The notes under the pieces are model-generated. The model searched no databases, was not told where the DNA came from, and saw nothing but the letters and a program-made list of their open reading frames with translations. Positions 35,373 through 43,820 of a stretch of 64,000 bases of DNA are shown here, one piece after another. The stretch is from positions 124,001-188,000 of the forward strand of contig JAWKHI010000004.1 in assembly GCA_041394885.1 (NCBI GenBank), in the 5' to 3' direction. The DNA is from DSOI01 sp041394885 (GTDB taxonomy: Bacteria; Acidobacteriota; Terriglobia; Bryobacterales; Bryobacteraceae). Both the position numbers and the translations under genes were made by a program. Every line of letters starts with the position of its first letter. Position 1 is the first letter of the stretch.

Positions 35373-37413
35373 ACAAAGACCGTCGCGCACCTGCTCTGGG
35401 GCGCTCTCGCCATCCTCGGCGCCTACGCTCTGGGCGGCATCGCCATGAACCGCGGTGAACCCATCAACAGCATGTGGCGCGGTGATCGCCTCGGTGTCCA
35501 TCTACCTCATTGGGTTCCGATTCTACGCCAAGTTCATCGCCGCGCGTTATGGCGCTCAATGACGAGCGCGCCACACCGGCCGAACGTCTCCGGTAGGGCG
35601 CTGACTTCGAGCCCACCAACAAGTGGATCGTGTTCGGCCACCACTTCGCTGCCATCGCGGTACGGTCAGCATCTCGTGGGCCACGCTCGCCGCTGATTCG
35701 GCCTGCCAGCGCTCTGGATCATCGTCGGCGGCGCAGTGCTCGGCGGCTGCGTGCAGGACTTCGTCCTTCTGTTTTGCTCCATGCGCCGCGACGGAAAATC
35801 GCTCGGCCCGATGGCCCGCGAGAAATCGGACATCGGCGGATTCACCGCCTGGTCACCGTGCTGCTCATCATGATCATCCTGCTCGCCGTCGTCGCCCTCG
35901 TCGTTGTCAATGCCTTGAAAGGCAACCCATAGGGACGTTCACCATCGCCGCCACCATGCCCATCGCCGTCTTCATGGGACTCTGCGTTACCTGCGTCCAG
36001 GCGAGGTGCTCGAGTGCTCGCTCATCGGGTTCGTGCTCGTGATCGTGGCATCTTCGGCGGCAGTGGGTTTCGCATTCCGAATCCTGGGCGCCGCTGTTCA
36101 CCCTCTCGGGGATCGCGCTCGCATGGTACATCATCGTCCGGATTCCTTGCCGGCGCTCTCCCCGTCAGCTACTACTCGCCCCGCGACTATCTCAACACGT
36201 TCGTGAAACTCGGCGTCATGCTGATGCTCGGCGCAACGTCCTCTTCGTCCGGCCCGAATTGCAGATGCCCGCTTATACCCAGTTCATTGACGGCACCGGC
36301 CCATCTTCGCCGGCAAGATCTTCCCCTTCTGCTTCATCACCATTGCGCGTGCGGAGCCATCTCCGCTTCCGACCCCTCATCTCAGGCGGGAACCACCGCC
36401 CAAGATGATCGCCCGCGAAGTGGCACGCCCTGGCCGGTCGGCTACGGATCCATGGCGCTCGAGAGTTCGTCGCCATCATGGCGATGATGCCGCATGCGTA
36501 TTGGAACCCGGCGTCTTCTTCGCCGTCAATTCTCCCGCCGGCGGCATCGTCGGAGCCGCTCCGGACCAGGCAATTGGCGACGATCAGTTCCTGGGGCTAC
36601 GCGGTAGACACGGCGACGATGACCACCCTCGCCGCCGACGTCGGCGAAACATCATTGTTCAGCCGCACCGGCGGCAGCGCCGTCGCTCGCGCTCGGCATC
36701 AGCCCACATCTTCGCCTCCAGCGGCGGCGTAAGCCATCCTCGGCTTCTGGTACCACTTCGCCATCATGTTCGAAGCGCTGTTCATTCTCACCATCATCGA
36801 CGCCGGCACCCGCGTCGGCCGATTCTTCAGAATCTGCTCAGCCACATTTCTACAAGCCGCTCGGCCGCACAGGATGGATGCCTGGCGTCATCGGTGCCAG
36901 CGCCGCAATCGTGCTCGCCTGGGGATATTTTTCTGATCCAGGGCGTACAGGATCCTCGAGGCATCAACTCGCTGTGGCCGCTGTTCAGGATCGCGAATCA
37001 ACTGCTGGCAGCGATCGCCATGTGCGTCGCCGCGGCAGTACTGATCAAGATGCATGGCGATACGTGTGGGATGCCTGCGTCCCGCTCAGTTGGCTGGTGA
37101 TCGTCTGCTGCTTCGCCGCAGCCGCTGAAGATGGCTACTCAGCGCAACCCCGGCTCAGCTTCTTGTCCCAACCCGGATCAGCTCGAAACGGCGCTGGCAT
37201 CGGTGCGATTCCAGCCGCCCAGGCCGCCGCCACCCACCATGAATCTTCAACAACCGGCTGGACGCCTTCGTCTGCGGTCTGTTCTCCAGTTCTGGTAACC
37301 ACCATCGTGATCGATTCGGTCCGGCTTTGGATCCGCATCCTGCGCGGATCCGAACGGAACCGCGTCCGGCCCCATTCTGTTATCCGCGACTCAGTCCGGA
37401 GGAAGTCGGTTGA
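35369..37413 (+). pseudogene. cstA: Carbon starvation protein CstA (peptide/pyruvate transporter family), heavily frame-broken
   Basis: Translation in shifting frames recovers most of a CstA protein: the start (ATG at 35369) with LGGIAMNRGEPINSMW, then NKWIVFGHHFAAIA, VLGGCVQDFVLLFCSMRRDG, LVTVLLIMIILLAVVALVVVN, GTFTIAATMPIAVFMGL, TQFIDGTGP, FASSGGVSH, FYKPLGRTGWMPGVIGASA, SLWPLFRIANQLLAAIAMCV and LVTTIVIDSVRLWIRILRG. CstA proteins are large inner-membrane transporters induced in carbon starvation. Dozens of small deletions and some substitutions break the frame, with no insertion sequence. It ends at TGA 37411-37413, overlapping the YbdD-like start. The uniform conservation points to an unpolished stretch of assembly. 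Confidence 0.8.
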
Positions 37414-37597
37414 TGACCTGCGGGACACCGCGAAGCGTTCTGGTTGCGCGTCGATCGCCGCGGACTGCTGCGCGAACTGGCCGACGAAAATGCCTATCGC
37501 CGGCACCTCGCCGCCCACAACTGCGCCCACTCCGGAGGTAAGCGCCGCTTCCAACCGCTTGCCGGCACTGAAATACGAACTTGGCAAATGCTGCTGA
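37413..37597 (+). pseudogene. YbdD/YjiX-like small protein (Cys form of KCU-star family), frame-broken
   Basis: Small partner gene directly after cstA: the ATG at 37413 shares its A with the cstA stop and is preceded by GGAGGAAG. Allowing two or three single-base corrections, it reads from M-T-W-R-D-T-A-K-R through RVDRRGLLRELADENAYRRHLAAHNCAHSGG (split over frames) to LKYELGKCC and a TGA. YbdD-family proteins (about 65 residues) end in a Y...CC tail, and the selenoprotein KCU-star form ends K-C-U. CstA and YbdD form a transport unit in enterobacteria. Both the position and the tail support the assignment. Confidence 0.6.
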
Positions 37598-37606
37598 CGC
37601 CCGTTT

Positions 37607-37936
37607 CTACAACCCAGGCATCACCCCGGAAAACGAAGACCGGTCAAACCGGTCCTTCAGGTTCCAACGCACGAAACAGCCGAAAACCGCCGCCAACCCG
37701 ACCGTGAAGAACGCGGTGCCGGCGAACACCGCCAAGTCTTGGTCAAAATGAAACGCAGCCGAAAATGACGCCGCCGGCAGCACCGCCACCACGTACGCTT
37801 TCCACTTGGACCCAGGCACCCGCATGACTTCGGCGGCGGCGAAACCGCCCCACCGGTACCCAGCGGCCAACAATCCAACAGTCGCCAACGTCAACGCTAG
37901 ACAGAGGACAATCAATAGTGCAAGCCAGAATCCCAT
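37607..37936 (-). CDS. Small membrane protein, unknown function
   Basis: 109 residues with about three hydrophobic segments (FWLALLIVLCLALTLATVGLLAAGY; AYVVAVLPAASFSAAF; LAVFAGTAFFTVGLAAVFGCFV) and a charged C-terminus (RWNLKDRFDRSS). No family recognised. It is convergent with the YbdD-like gene, ending ten bases from it, and intact although it borders the error-rich block. Confidence 0.55.
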   Translation of the reverse strand: MGFWLALLIVLCLALTLATVGLLAAGYRWGGFAAAEVMRVPGSKWKAYVVAVLPAASFSAAFHFDQDLAVFAGTAFFTVGLAAVFGCFVRWNLKDRFDRSSFSGVMPGL

Positions 37937-38016
37937 TTGAGGGTTCCCCTTTCTTTTCTCTCACTCGCACACTCTCCACTTAGCAGCGTACGGCATAGAA
38001 TAGAAGGACGCGATCC

Positions 38017-39150
38017 ATGCTACGCCGTACATTCGCCCAAAGCTTGTCCCTAGTACCTGCGCTCGCCGCACAGGACTCCCGGTCCAGTCCGCCCGTCCCG
38101 TTGTTTGACGGCAATTCGCTCTCCGGCTGGTCCACCCAGGATGGCCCCGAGTCCGCCTTCTACGTCAAGGACGGCTCGATCGCCGGTAGTCCCACCGCCG
38201 AGTTTCCCGCATGGCTCCGCAGCGCCAACCGCTACGAGAACTTCGATCTCGAACTCGACTTCTTCCTCAAAGGCTGGATGGACGGCGGCGTCTACTTCGC
38301 CGCCCCCGAGCATGGCTTCCGCAAAAGCACCTGCGGCTTCAAGGTCAGCCTGTTCCATCAGGTAGATGCCGATCCACGCACCAATTCGATGGGCTCCGTT
38401 TTCCCGCTCATCGCCCCGCGTAAGGTCAACGTCCGCAACAAGGGCGAGTGGAATCAACTGCGAATCCGCATGGACTGGCCCAAGCTCCAGGTGTGGTCCA
38501 ACGGCGAGGTCATCCACGATCTCGACGTCGAATCCAACCCCGAACTCCGTTGGCGGCTACGTAGCGGCTACATCGGCCTGGAGACGCTCTCCTATCCGCT
38601 CCAGTTCCGCAACATCCGCATCCGGGAATTGCCGTCCAAGCAAAAGTGGGAGCACCTCTACTACCAGCCCGCCGATATCGCCAAGTGGAAGCTGACCGAA
38701 CCCAACCAGCGCTTCCCCGCGCGGTACGACACCTTCGGCCCCGTGCTCCGCGGCGACGGTCTCGGTAACCTCACCACCCTCGAGACCTATAAGGATTTCG
38801 CACTCGAGATGTACATTCGCGGCGTGGAGCATCATAACGGCGGCATCCTGTTCCGCTCCAAAGGCGGACGCGACCGCTATGAGATTCAGCTCCACGACGT
38901 CGAAGAGGCGCATTACCCCACCGGCTCGCTCTATTTCCACCGCCGCGCCAAATACCCCGCCATCGCGCCCGAGCAATGGTACCTGTTTCAGTTGATCGCG
39001 CAGGGGCCGGTTTGCCTGGTTCGCATCAACGGCGAAACCGTGCTCGAGTTCGACAAACTCGAGAATCTCGACGCCGGCGCCATCGAACTGCAGGCGCATC
39101 AGAACGGCAAGTGGATCGAGTACAAGCAGATCCGGATCCGGCGGCTTTAG
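38017..39150 (+). CDS. Exported protein with two DUF1080 (3-keto-disaccharide hydrolase-like) domains
   Basis: 377 residues with a short signal (MLRRTFAQSLSLVPALAAQ). Two DUF1080/concanavalin-like lamin-G folds follow: the first begins PLFDGNSLSGWSTQDGPESAFYVKDGSIAG and contains FDLELDFFLKGWMDGGVYF; the second (about 205-377) contains DFALEMYIRGVEHHNGGILFRSKGGRDRYEIQL. DUF1080 proteins include 3-keto-glycoside hydrolases acting on 3-keto-sugars and are abundant in Acidobacteria and Planctomycetes. A ribosome site (AGAAGGA) precedes the ATG. The M14 peptidase gene starts three bases after its stop. Confidence 0.85.
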   Translation: MLRRTFAQSLSLVPALAAQDSRSSPPVPLFDGNSLSGWSTQDGPESAFYVKDGSIAGSPTAEFPAWLRSANRYENFDLELDFFLKGWMDGGVYFAAPEHGFRKSTCGFKVSLFHQVDADPRTNSMGSVFPLIAPRKVNVRNKGEWNQLRIRMDWPKLQVWSNGEVIHDLDVESNPELRWRLRSGYIGLETLSYPLQFRNIRIRELPSKQKWEHLYYQPADIAKWKLTEPNQRFPARYDTFGPVLRGDGLGNLTTLETYKDFALEMYIRGVEHHNGGILFRSKGGRDRYEIQLHDVEEAHYPTGSLYFHRRAKYPAIAPEQWYLFQLIAQGPVCLVRINGETVLEFDKLENLDAGAIELQAHQNGKWIEYKQIRIRRL

Positions 39151-39153
39151 CCT

Positions 39154-40359
39154 ATGTTGCCCCTCCTTGCCATCAGCGTCGTCTTTTCCGGCTTCGAAGG
39201 TGCGAGCCTCGAAAAAGTGGAAACGGTGTCCCCGGTCCACTTCCGGTGCCACCTGCGTGGCGATGTGGATCAGGATAAGCGAAACCGGCAGGCCAATTGG
39301 TACTACTTCCGCATCGATGGCGCACGCGGGAAAGCCGTCACGATTGACTTGGTCGGCCTGCCCGGCGAGTACAACTACAAACCCAACCGGGGCGCCGTAA
39401 CCGCGGACACCCTTCCGGTGTGGAGTGAAGACGACAAGGGATGGCAGCACTTCACTTCCGCCGAATACGACGCGAAAGAGCCCCGGCTCCGCCTGCAACT
39501 CACTCCGCGCTCCAACCGGGTTTGGATCGCTCACGTCCCCCCCTACACCCAGCGGAATTTGCGCAGGCTGCTCACCGAGTATGCCGGCGATCCGAATCTC
39601 CAGGTGGAATCGATTGGCCGCACCGTGGGCCAGCGTCAAATTCCGATGATCACGATCACCGGCGCCAAAGCCTCCGCGGAGGATGCTGCCAGGCGCAAGA
39701 CCATTTGGCTGATGTTTCGGCAGCACGCCTGGGAAACCGGCTCCTCCTGGGCCGCCGAAGGCGCCATCCGTTTCCTCCTCTCCGATCATCCCGACGCTGT
39801 CGCCATCCGCAACCGCTTCCTGTTTCGCATCTATCCGCTCTGCGCGCCAGACGGCGTCGCCGAGGGAAAAGTCCGCTTCAACCGCTACGGGTACGATCTC
39901 AATCGCAACTGGGACGTCACAGACCCGGACCTCATGCCCGAGATCCATGCCCAGCGAAAGAAAATTCTCGAATGGGTGGACTCCGGCAGGAATATCGACC
40001 TCTTCCTCAGCCTGCACAATACTGAGACCGGTGAGTATCTCGAGGGCCCCCCAGACCCATCCGGCCAGTTCGGGGATCTCGGCCAGCGCCTGTTCGACGC
40101 TCTGCAAAAGCACACCACTTTCGCCCCCACGCGTCCCCTGTCGGTATCCGCGGAAACCACCACCGAGGGAAAGCCCGGCCGCATGACCGTCAATCAGGGA
40201 CTCTACCGCGATCGCAAACTGCCCGCCTTCCTCATGGAACTTCGCATTGCCAGTCACCCCAGGCTCGATCGTCCGCCCACCGCCGATGATCGTCTCGACT
40301 TTGGCCGCGGCCTCGTCCGCGCCACCGCCCAGGCTCTCGATGCCCGGGTGCTACAATAG
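39154..40359 (+). CDS. M14-family zinc carboxypeptidase (cytosolic carboxypeptidase-like group)
   Basis: 401 residues. A beta-rich N-terminal domain (to about 130) precedes the peptidase domain. Zinc-site residues are visible: H191 and E194 in RQHAWETGSS (HxxE) and the histidine of LSLHNTETG. DLNRNWD gives the substrate-binding Asn-Arg, and AFLMELRI the catalytic glutamate. This order (N-domain plus M14) is that of the AGBL/CCP-like bacterial enzymes, which remove C-terminal residues from peptides. Cytoplasmic or exported is unclear: the first residues (MLPLLAISVVFSGF) could be a short signal. It is co-directional with the DUF1080 gene. Confidence 0.85.
   Translation: MLPLLAISVVFSGFEGASLEKVETVSPVHFRCHLRGDVDQDKRNRQANWYYFRIDGARGKAVTIDLVGLPGEYNYKPNRGAVTADTLPVWSEDDKGWQHFTSAEYDAKEPRLRLQLTPRSNRVWIAHVPPYTQRNLRRLLTEYAGDPNLQVESIGRTVGQRQIPMITITGAKASAEDAARRKTIWLMFRQHAWETGSSWAAEGAIRFLLSDHPDAVAIRNRFLFRIYPLCAPDGVAEGKVRFNRYGYDLNRNWDVTDPDLMPEIHAQRKKILEWVDSGRNIDLFLSLHNTETGEYLEGPPDPSGQFGDLGQRLFDALQKHTTFAPTRPLSVSAETTTEGKPGRMTVNQGLYRDRKLPAFLMELRIASHPRLDRPPTADDRLDFGRGLVRATAQALDARVLQ
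40349..40357 (+). promoter_or_regulatory. Extended -10 element (TGCTACAAT) before the FAH-family gene
   Basis: TG-C-TACAAT lies at the end of the M14 gene, about 45 bases before the next ATG. The identical nine bases occur upstream of acpP. A promoter here would transcribe the FAH-family and epimerase genes. Confidence 0.35.
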
Positions 40360-40380
40360 CTGTTTTTTCAGCTCTCTTTT
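40358..40380 (+). terminator. Possible weak hairpin terminator after the M14 gene
   Basis: AGCTG (40358-40362), a loop of six T, CAGCT (40369-40373), then CTCTTTT. The stem has only five pairs, so termination is doubtful. Confidence 0.3.
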
Positions 40381-40401
40381 CCGGAGGTCATTCACCCACC
40401 T

Positions 40402-41235
40402 ATGAAACTTGTCACTTTCGTTCGCCCGGGAGGCTCGCCCGAAACCGGCCGTGTCGACGGAGACTCCGTCACGCCGCTCACCGGCTTCACTGGCATGCTC
40501 GAGATCGTCGCCGGCGGCGACGCTGCTTTGGCTCAGGCTCGCGCCGCTTCCGGGGGCGAACTGCCTCTCGCCGCGGTGAAGCTCATGGCCCCGGTGCCCC
40601 GCCCTCCCAAGATCATCTGCGTGGGCCTCAACTATCGGGACCACGCCATTGAGTCCAACATGCAGATCCCCACCGTGCCAACGATCTTCTGCAAGTTCCC
40701 CACTTCCGTCATCGGACCCGGCGATAATATCGTCCTCCCCAAAAACTCCTCCCAGCCGGATTACGAAGCCGAGTTCGCCTTCGTCGTCGGTAAGGGCGGC
40801 CGCCACATCGCCAAGGAGAACTGGGCCGATCACGTCTTCGGCTACATGAACCTCAACGACGTCTCCGCCCGCGACGTCCAGTTGGCAACCACGCAGTGGG
40901 TGATGGGCAAGACCTTTGACACCTTCTGCCCCATGGGTCCCTATCTGGTCACCGCCGACGAGATCGCCGACCCGCACAATCTCGACATCAGCCTCGAGAT
41001 CCATGGCGAAGTCCTGCAAAATTCCAACACCAGGCACCTCATCTTCCCGATCCCGGAACTCATCGCGCATCTGTCGAGCGTCTTCACCCTGGAGCCCGGC
41101 GACGTCGTCTCCACCGGGACGCCCTCCGGTGTCGGATTCGCGCGCAAGCCGCCCCGCTACCTGGTCGCCGGTGACGAATGCGTCGTGAAAGTGCAGGGCC
41201 TGGGCGAACTGAGAAATCCGGTCGTCGCCGAATAA
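40402..41235 (+). CDS. Fumarylacetoacetate hydrolase-family protein
   Basis: 277 residues. After a variable N-terminal domain, the catalytic FAH fold shows KIICVGLNYRDHAIE, PTIFCKFPTSVIGPGDNIVLP, DYEAEFAFVVGKGGRHI with the metal-binding glutamates, GYMNLNDVSARDVQ, KTFDTFCPMGPYLVT and STGTPSGVGFARKPP. Members cleave or isomerise acylpyruvates, for example in aromatic or sugar-acid breakdown; ureidoglycolate-lyase and 2,4-diketo-3-deoxy-sugar-acid hydrolase annotations are equally possible. A GGAGG lies 17 bases before the ATG, rather far. The AGE epimerase gene follows by 18 nt; a sugar-acid pathway with the aldolase and dehydratase downstream would be coherent. Confidence 0.9.
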   Translation: MKLVTFVRPGGSPETGRVDGDSVTPLTGFTGMLEIVAGGDAALAQARAASGGELPLAAVKLMAPVPRPPKIICVGLNYRDHAIESNMQIPTVPTIFCKFPTSVIGPGDNIVLPKNSSQPDYEAEFAFVVGKGGRHIAKENWADHVFGYMNLNDVSARDVQLATTQWVMGKTFDTFCPMGPYLVTADEIADPHNLDISLEIHGEVLQNSNTRHLIFPIPELIAHLSSVFTLEPGDVVSTGTPSGVGFARKPPRYLVAGDECVVKVQGLGELRNPVVAE

Positions 41236-41253
41236 CTCCGGTCGCGCTCGCCA

Positions 41254-42444
41254 ATGACTGATTTCGCCGCCGTCTACCGTCGCGATCTGTTCGACTCGGT
41301 GCTTCCGTTCTGGATGAACCATTCGATCGATCGCACGCACGGCGGCTTCTTCACCTGCCTGGACCGCGACGGATCGCTCTTTGATTCGCGCAAATACATC
41401 TGGCTCAACGGCCGCCAGGTGTGGATGCTCAGCAAGCTCTACAACGAATGCGAGCCGCGCCCGGAGTGGCTCGAGGCCGCCAAGGCAGGCGCCGGATTCC
41501 TCCGCCGCCACGCCTTTGACGAGCAGGGCCGCTGCTATTTTTCCCTCACACCCGCCGGCCGTCCGGTGGCCTATCAACGCAAACCCTACGGCGCCGTCTT
41601 CGTCGCACTCGGATGGCTCGAATACGCCAAGGCTTCCAACGAGACATGGGCCCTACAGGCGGCGATTGCACTCTTCGACAAGATCCGCTCGTGGATCGCG
41701 GACCCGGCCCTGATGGGCCGCCCCGCCCTCGCCGGCGCTCCCGCGGTCAGCCAACTCGCCGATATCATGGTGGTCACCTCGCTCGCCCTCGAGTTGGCCC
41801 GCGCCACCGGAGATCCGCGCTACGACGCCATCCTCGAGGATTCGCTCCGCTCGGCCCTTGCCCATCGCGATCCCTCCACCGGAGTCCTGCTCGAAAACAT
41901 CTCCGTATCCGAATCGAACGAGGATCTCCGCTCCCTGCCCGAAGGACGTCTCGTCTCGCCCGGCCACTCCCTCGAGGTCTCCTGGTTCCTGCTCGACGTG
42001 CTCGAGCGCCGCCCCGACCCTGCGGCGCAGCAGCATGTCCTCGCCATCCTCGAGGCATCGCTCGAATTCGGATGGGATCGCCAATACGGCGGCCTGCTCT
42101 ATTTCATGGACGTCGAAGGCAAACCCGCTCTGCAGTTGGAAGCGCCGATGAAGCTATGGTGGCCGCATACCGAAGCCATCTACGCACTCGTCCGCGCATG
42201 GGCTCTCACCGGCTCCGCTCAGTGGCTCGGGTGGCTCGAGCGCGTGCACGAATACACCTACCACACCTTCCCCGATCCGGCCCACGGCGAATGGTACGGC
42301 TATTGCGACCGCGCTGGAAAGCCGTCCACCTCCCTCAAGGGCAACAACTACAAGGGATGCTTTCACGTCCCTCGCTCCCTGTGGCTCAGCATTCAGGCGC
42401 TCGAACGGTCCGCGCGGCGAAACCCTCACACGGATTTGAAATAA
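41254..42444 (+). CDS. N-acylglucosamine 2-epimerase (AGE)-family protein
   Basis: 396 residues with an (alpha/alpha)6 barrel pattern. Active-site features of the family are visible: RKYIWLNGRQVWM, the histidine in SPGHSLEVSW, the WWPHTEAIYAL segment and NNYKGCFHVPRSLWL near the end. Characterised members epimerise N-acetylglucosamine to N-acetylmannosamine, cellobiose, or mannose/glucose at C-2. The substrate is not deducible, but sugar-modifying neighbours fit. Cytoplasmic; no signal. Confidence 0.88.
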   Translation: MTDFAAVYRRDLFDSVLPFWMNHSIDRTHGGFFTCLDRDGSLFDSRKYIWLNGRQVWMLSKLYNECEPRPEWLEAAKAGAGFLRRHAFDEQGRCYFSLTPAGRPVAYQRKPYGAVFVALGWLEYAKASNETWALQAAIALFDKIRSWIADPALMGRPALAGAPAVSQLADIMVVTSLALELARATGDPRYDAILEDSLRSALAHRDPSTGVLLENISVSESNEDLRSLPEGRLVSPGHSLEVSWFLLDVLERRPDPAAQQHVLAILEASLEFGWDRQYGGLLYFMDVEGKPALQLEAPMKLWWPHTEAIYALVRAWALTGSAQWLGWLERVHEYTYHTFPDPAHGEWYGYCDRAGKPSTSLKGNNYKGCFHVPRSLWLSIQALERSARRNPHTDLK

Positions 42445-42485
42445 AGATCTGGAATTGATTCGGAACATTTGATATTCTTAACGAC

Positions 42486-42566
42486 GGTGCTTACGCACCT
42501 GGGCGACCCATCCGGAATCACCGGCACGCTGGAACGATCCCCTCCGGTTGGTTGGTGATTCCGGAT
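42486..42566. repeat. Intergenic hairpins, including a perfect 13-bp inverted repeat
   Basis: A short hairpin GGTGC-TTAC-GCACC (42486-42499) is followed by ATCCGGAATCACC (42510-42522) and its exact inverse GGTGATTCCGGAT (42554-42566) around a 31-base loop. There is no T-run after it, so it is not an obvious terminator. It may be an RNA element in the leader or trailer region, or a protein site. It lies between the AGE-family gene and the aldolase promoter. Confidence 0.5.
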
Positions 42567-42598
42567 TCCTGATTTCTCCCTCTTCTCACCAGCCAAAC

Positions 42599-42628
42599 TT
42601 GACGCCACCCTCATCGGCTCGATATAAG
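42599..42628 (+). promoter_or_regulatory. Sigma-70 promoter (TTGACG-18-TATAAG) of the aldolase gene
   Basis: TTGACG at 42599-42604, an 18-base spacer and TATAAG at 42623-42628. Nine bases separate the -10 from the ATG at 42638, giving a predicted leader of zero to three bases. Confidence 0.6.
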
Positions 42629-42637
42629 TTTGATGCT

Positions 42638-43585
42638 ATGAGAATCGCACTCCCGTCCCTTATCCTGGTCGCGGGCGCCTCCGTACTATTGGCGCAGCCG
42701 GACCCGAACTACAAACCCAAACGGATCAACCGCGCCATCGAGCTCCTCGAACAAGGCCAGCCCATCTACTACACCGGTGGCCACGGCGGCTACGAAGAGG
42801 GCAAGAAGATGGCCCAAACCTGGGCCGACTACATCAACTACGAGATGGAGCACGGCGCGCTCGACTTCACCGCCCTGCGCGAATTCATGCGTGGCCTGGT
42901 CGACGGCGGTCCCACCAAAAGCGGTCACAAGACCCCAGCCGTCATCGTCACCCTCCCTGTGCTCGGCGTCGACGAGTATCACATGCGCGCCAATTTCTGG
43001 GTCGTCCAGCAAACACAGGCCGCCGGCGCCCATGGCATTCTGTTGTGCCACGCCCGCAGCCCTGAGGCGGTCCGCATCTTTGTCCAGTCCATGCGTTATC
43101 CCAACGCCCGCCCCATCGTTCCCGGCATCGGCGAGGGCATGCTCGGCAACGGCAGCCAAGGGTACGCCTCACGCATCTGGGGCCTTACCGCACAAGAGTA
43201 CATGAAGAAGGCGGACCCCTGGCCGCTCAACCCCCAGGGTGAGTTTCTCCTCGGACTCAAGATCGAAGATAAGTACGCGCTCGCCAACGCGGAACTCGTC
43301 TCCGCCGTCCCTGGCATCGGTTTCGCCGAATGGGGCCCCGGTGACATGGGCATCTCTCTCGACCTTCCCGACGGCCACGGCGCCAACGAAACCCTCCATC
43401 CGCAGATGCGCGATGCGCGCGCCCGGGTCCTCGCCGCCTGCAAGAAAAACAAAATCGCCTTTCTCAACACCGTCCGCCCCAACGACGTCGAGCAGATGAT
43501 CGACGAGGGCGTTCGCATCGGTTCCGGCGGCCAGGAAGCGGCCGAAAAGGGCCGCCGCTACACCAAGCGTAAGATGCCCTGGTAA
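42638..43585 (+). CDS. HpcH/HpaI-family aldolase, exported form
   Basis: 315 residues from the ATG at 42638. The first 20 residues (MRIALPSLILVAGASVLLAQ) are a signal peptide, unusual for this class. The body has the HpcH/HpaI barrel: PIYYTGGHGGYEEGKKMAQTWADYINYEMEHG, FVQSMRYPNARP, and IGFAEWGPGDMGISL, where the glutamate/aspartate pair matches the metal-binding strands. Family members split 2-keto-3-deoxy sugar acids or related hydroxy-keto acids into pyruvate and an aldehyde. An alternative upstream start at 42548 would bury the signal and is unlikely. Confidence 0.8.
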   Translation: MRIALPSLILVAGASVLLAQPDPNYKPKRINRAIELLEQGQPIYYTGGHGGYEEGKKMAQTWADYINYEMEHGALDFTALREFMRGLVDGGPTKSGHKTPAVIVTLPVLGVDEYHMRANFWVVQQTQAAGAHGILLCHARSPEAVRIFVQSMRYPNARPIVPGIGEGMLGNGSQGYASRIWGLTAQEYMKKADPWPLNPQGEFLLGLKIEDKYALANAELVSAVPGIGFAEWGPGDMGISLDLPDGHGANETLHPQMRDARARVLAACKKNKIAFLNTVRPNDVEQMIDEGVRIGSGGQEAAEKGRRYTKRKMPW

Positions 43586-43610
43586 GCGTATACGCCGCCC
43601 CAAAGCAGCA

Positions 43611-43689
43611 CCTAGACCGGGTGGCAGTTTGGGTACTAGCCGATCGCAGGCACCCAATAGGACTCGGGAGCCCTGCCACCCGCACTAGG
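43611..43689. other. Candidate structured RNA or operator region (nested inverted repeats)
   Basis: Outer arms CCTAG...GGGTGGCAG (43611-43627) pair with CTGCCACCC...CTAGG (43673-43689), 14 pairs with a three-base internal loop on each side. Inside, TTGGGT (43629-43634) pairs with ACCCAA (43652-43657), and GCC with GGC. The element lies 25 bases after the aldolase stop and before the carD promoter. I do not recognise it as a known riboswitch. Confidence 0.45.
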
Positions 43690-43706
43690 GGGTCAATCCT
43701 TCTACC

Positions 43707-43730
43707 AAACCGATTTTTTCGGCCTTTTTT
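43707..43730 (+). terminator. Possible terminator with T-run
   Basis: CCGA (43710-43713), a loop of T, TCGG (43719-43722), then CCTTTTTT. The stem is only four G/C-rich pairs, but it follows the larger structured element and would end the aldolase transcript. Confidence 0.35.
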
Positions 43731-43743
43731 CACTTTTCTGTTG

Positions 43744-43772
43744 TTGACACAAATTGTAAACCCGGTTACGAT
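43744..43772 (+). promoter_or_regulatory. Sigma-70 promoter (TTGACA-17-TACGAT) of carD
   Basis: TTGACA at 43744-43749, a 17-base spacer and TACGAT at 43767-43772, giving a leader of about 40 nt with GCGAGG before the ATG. Confidence 0.7.
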
Positions 43773-43820
43773 TGGACACTACCCCCCAGAGGTAGTGGAA
43801 ACAACTAAAGCGAGGTGTAC

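Noticed and set aside
35369..37413. Programmed frameshifting as the explanation for cstA
   Set aside because: Far too many shifts, in both directions and without slippery sites; sequence error or decay is simpler.
38557..40257. Minus-strand open frame of 566 codons
   Set aside because: The longest antisense frame here, but it covers two genes with clear domains and active-site motifs on the plus strand.
43611..43689. Assignment of the nested stem-loop to a known riboswitch (c-di-GMP, THF, fluoride, guanidine, glycine)
   Set aside because: None of their conserved sequence blocks could be matched by eye, so it is left as an unnamed element.
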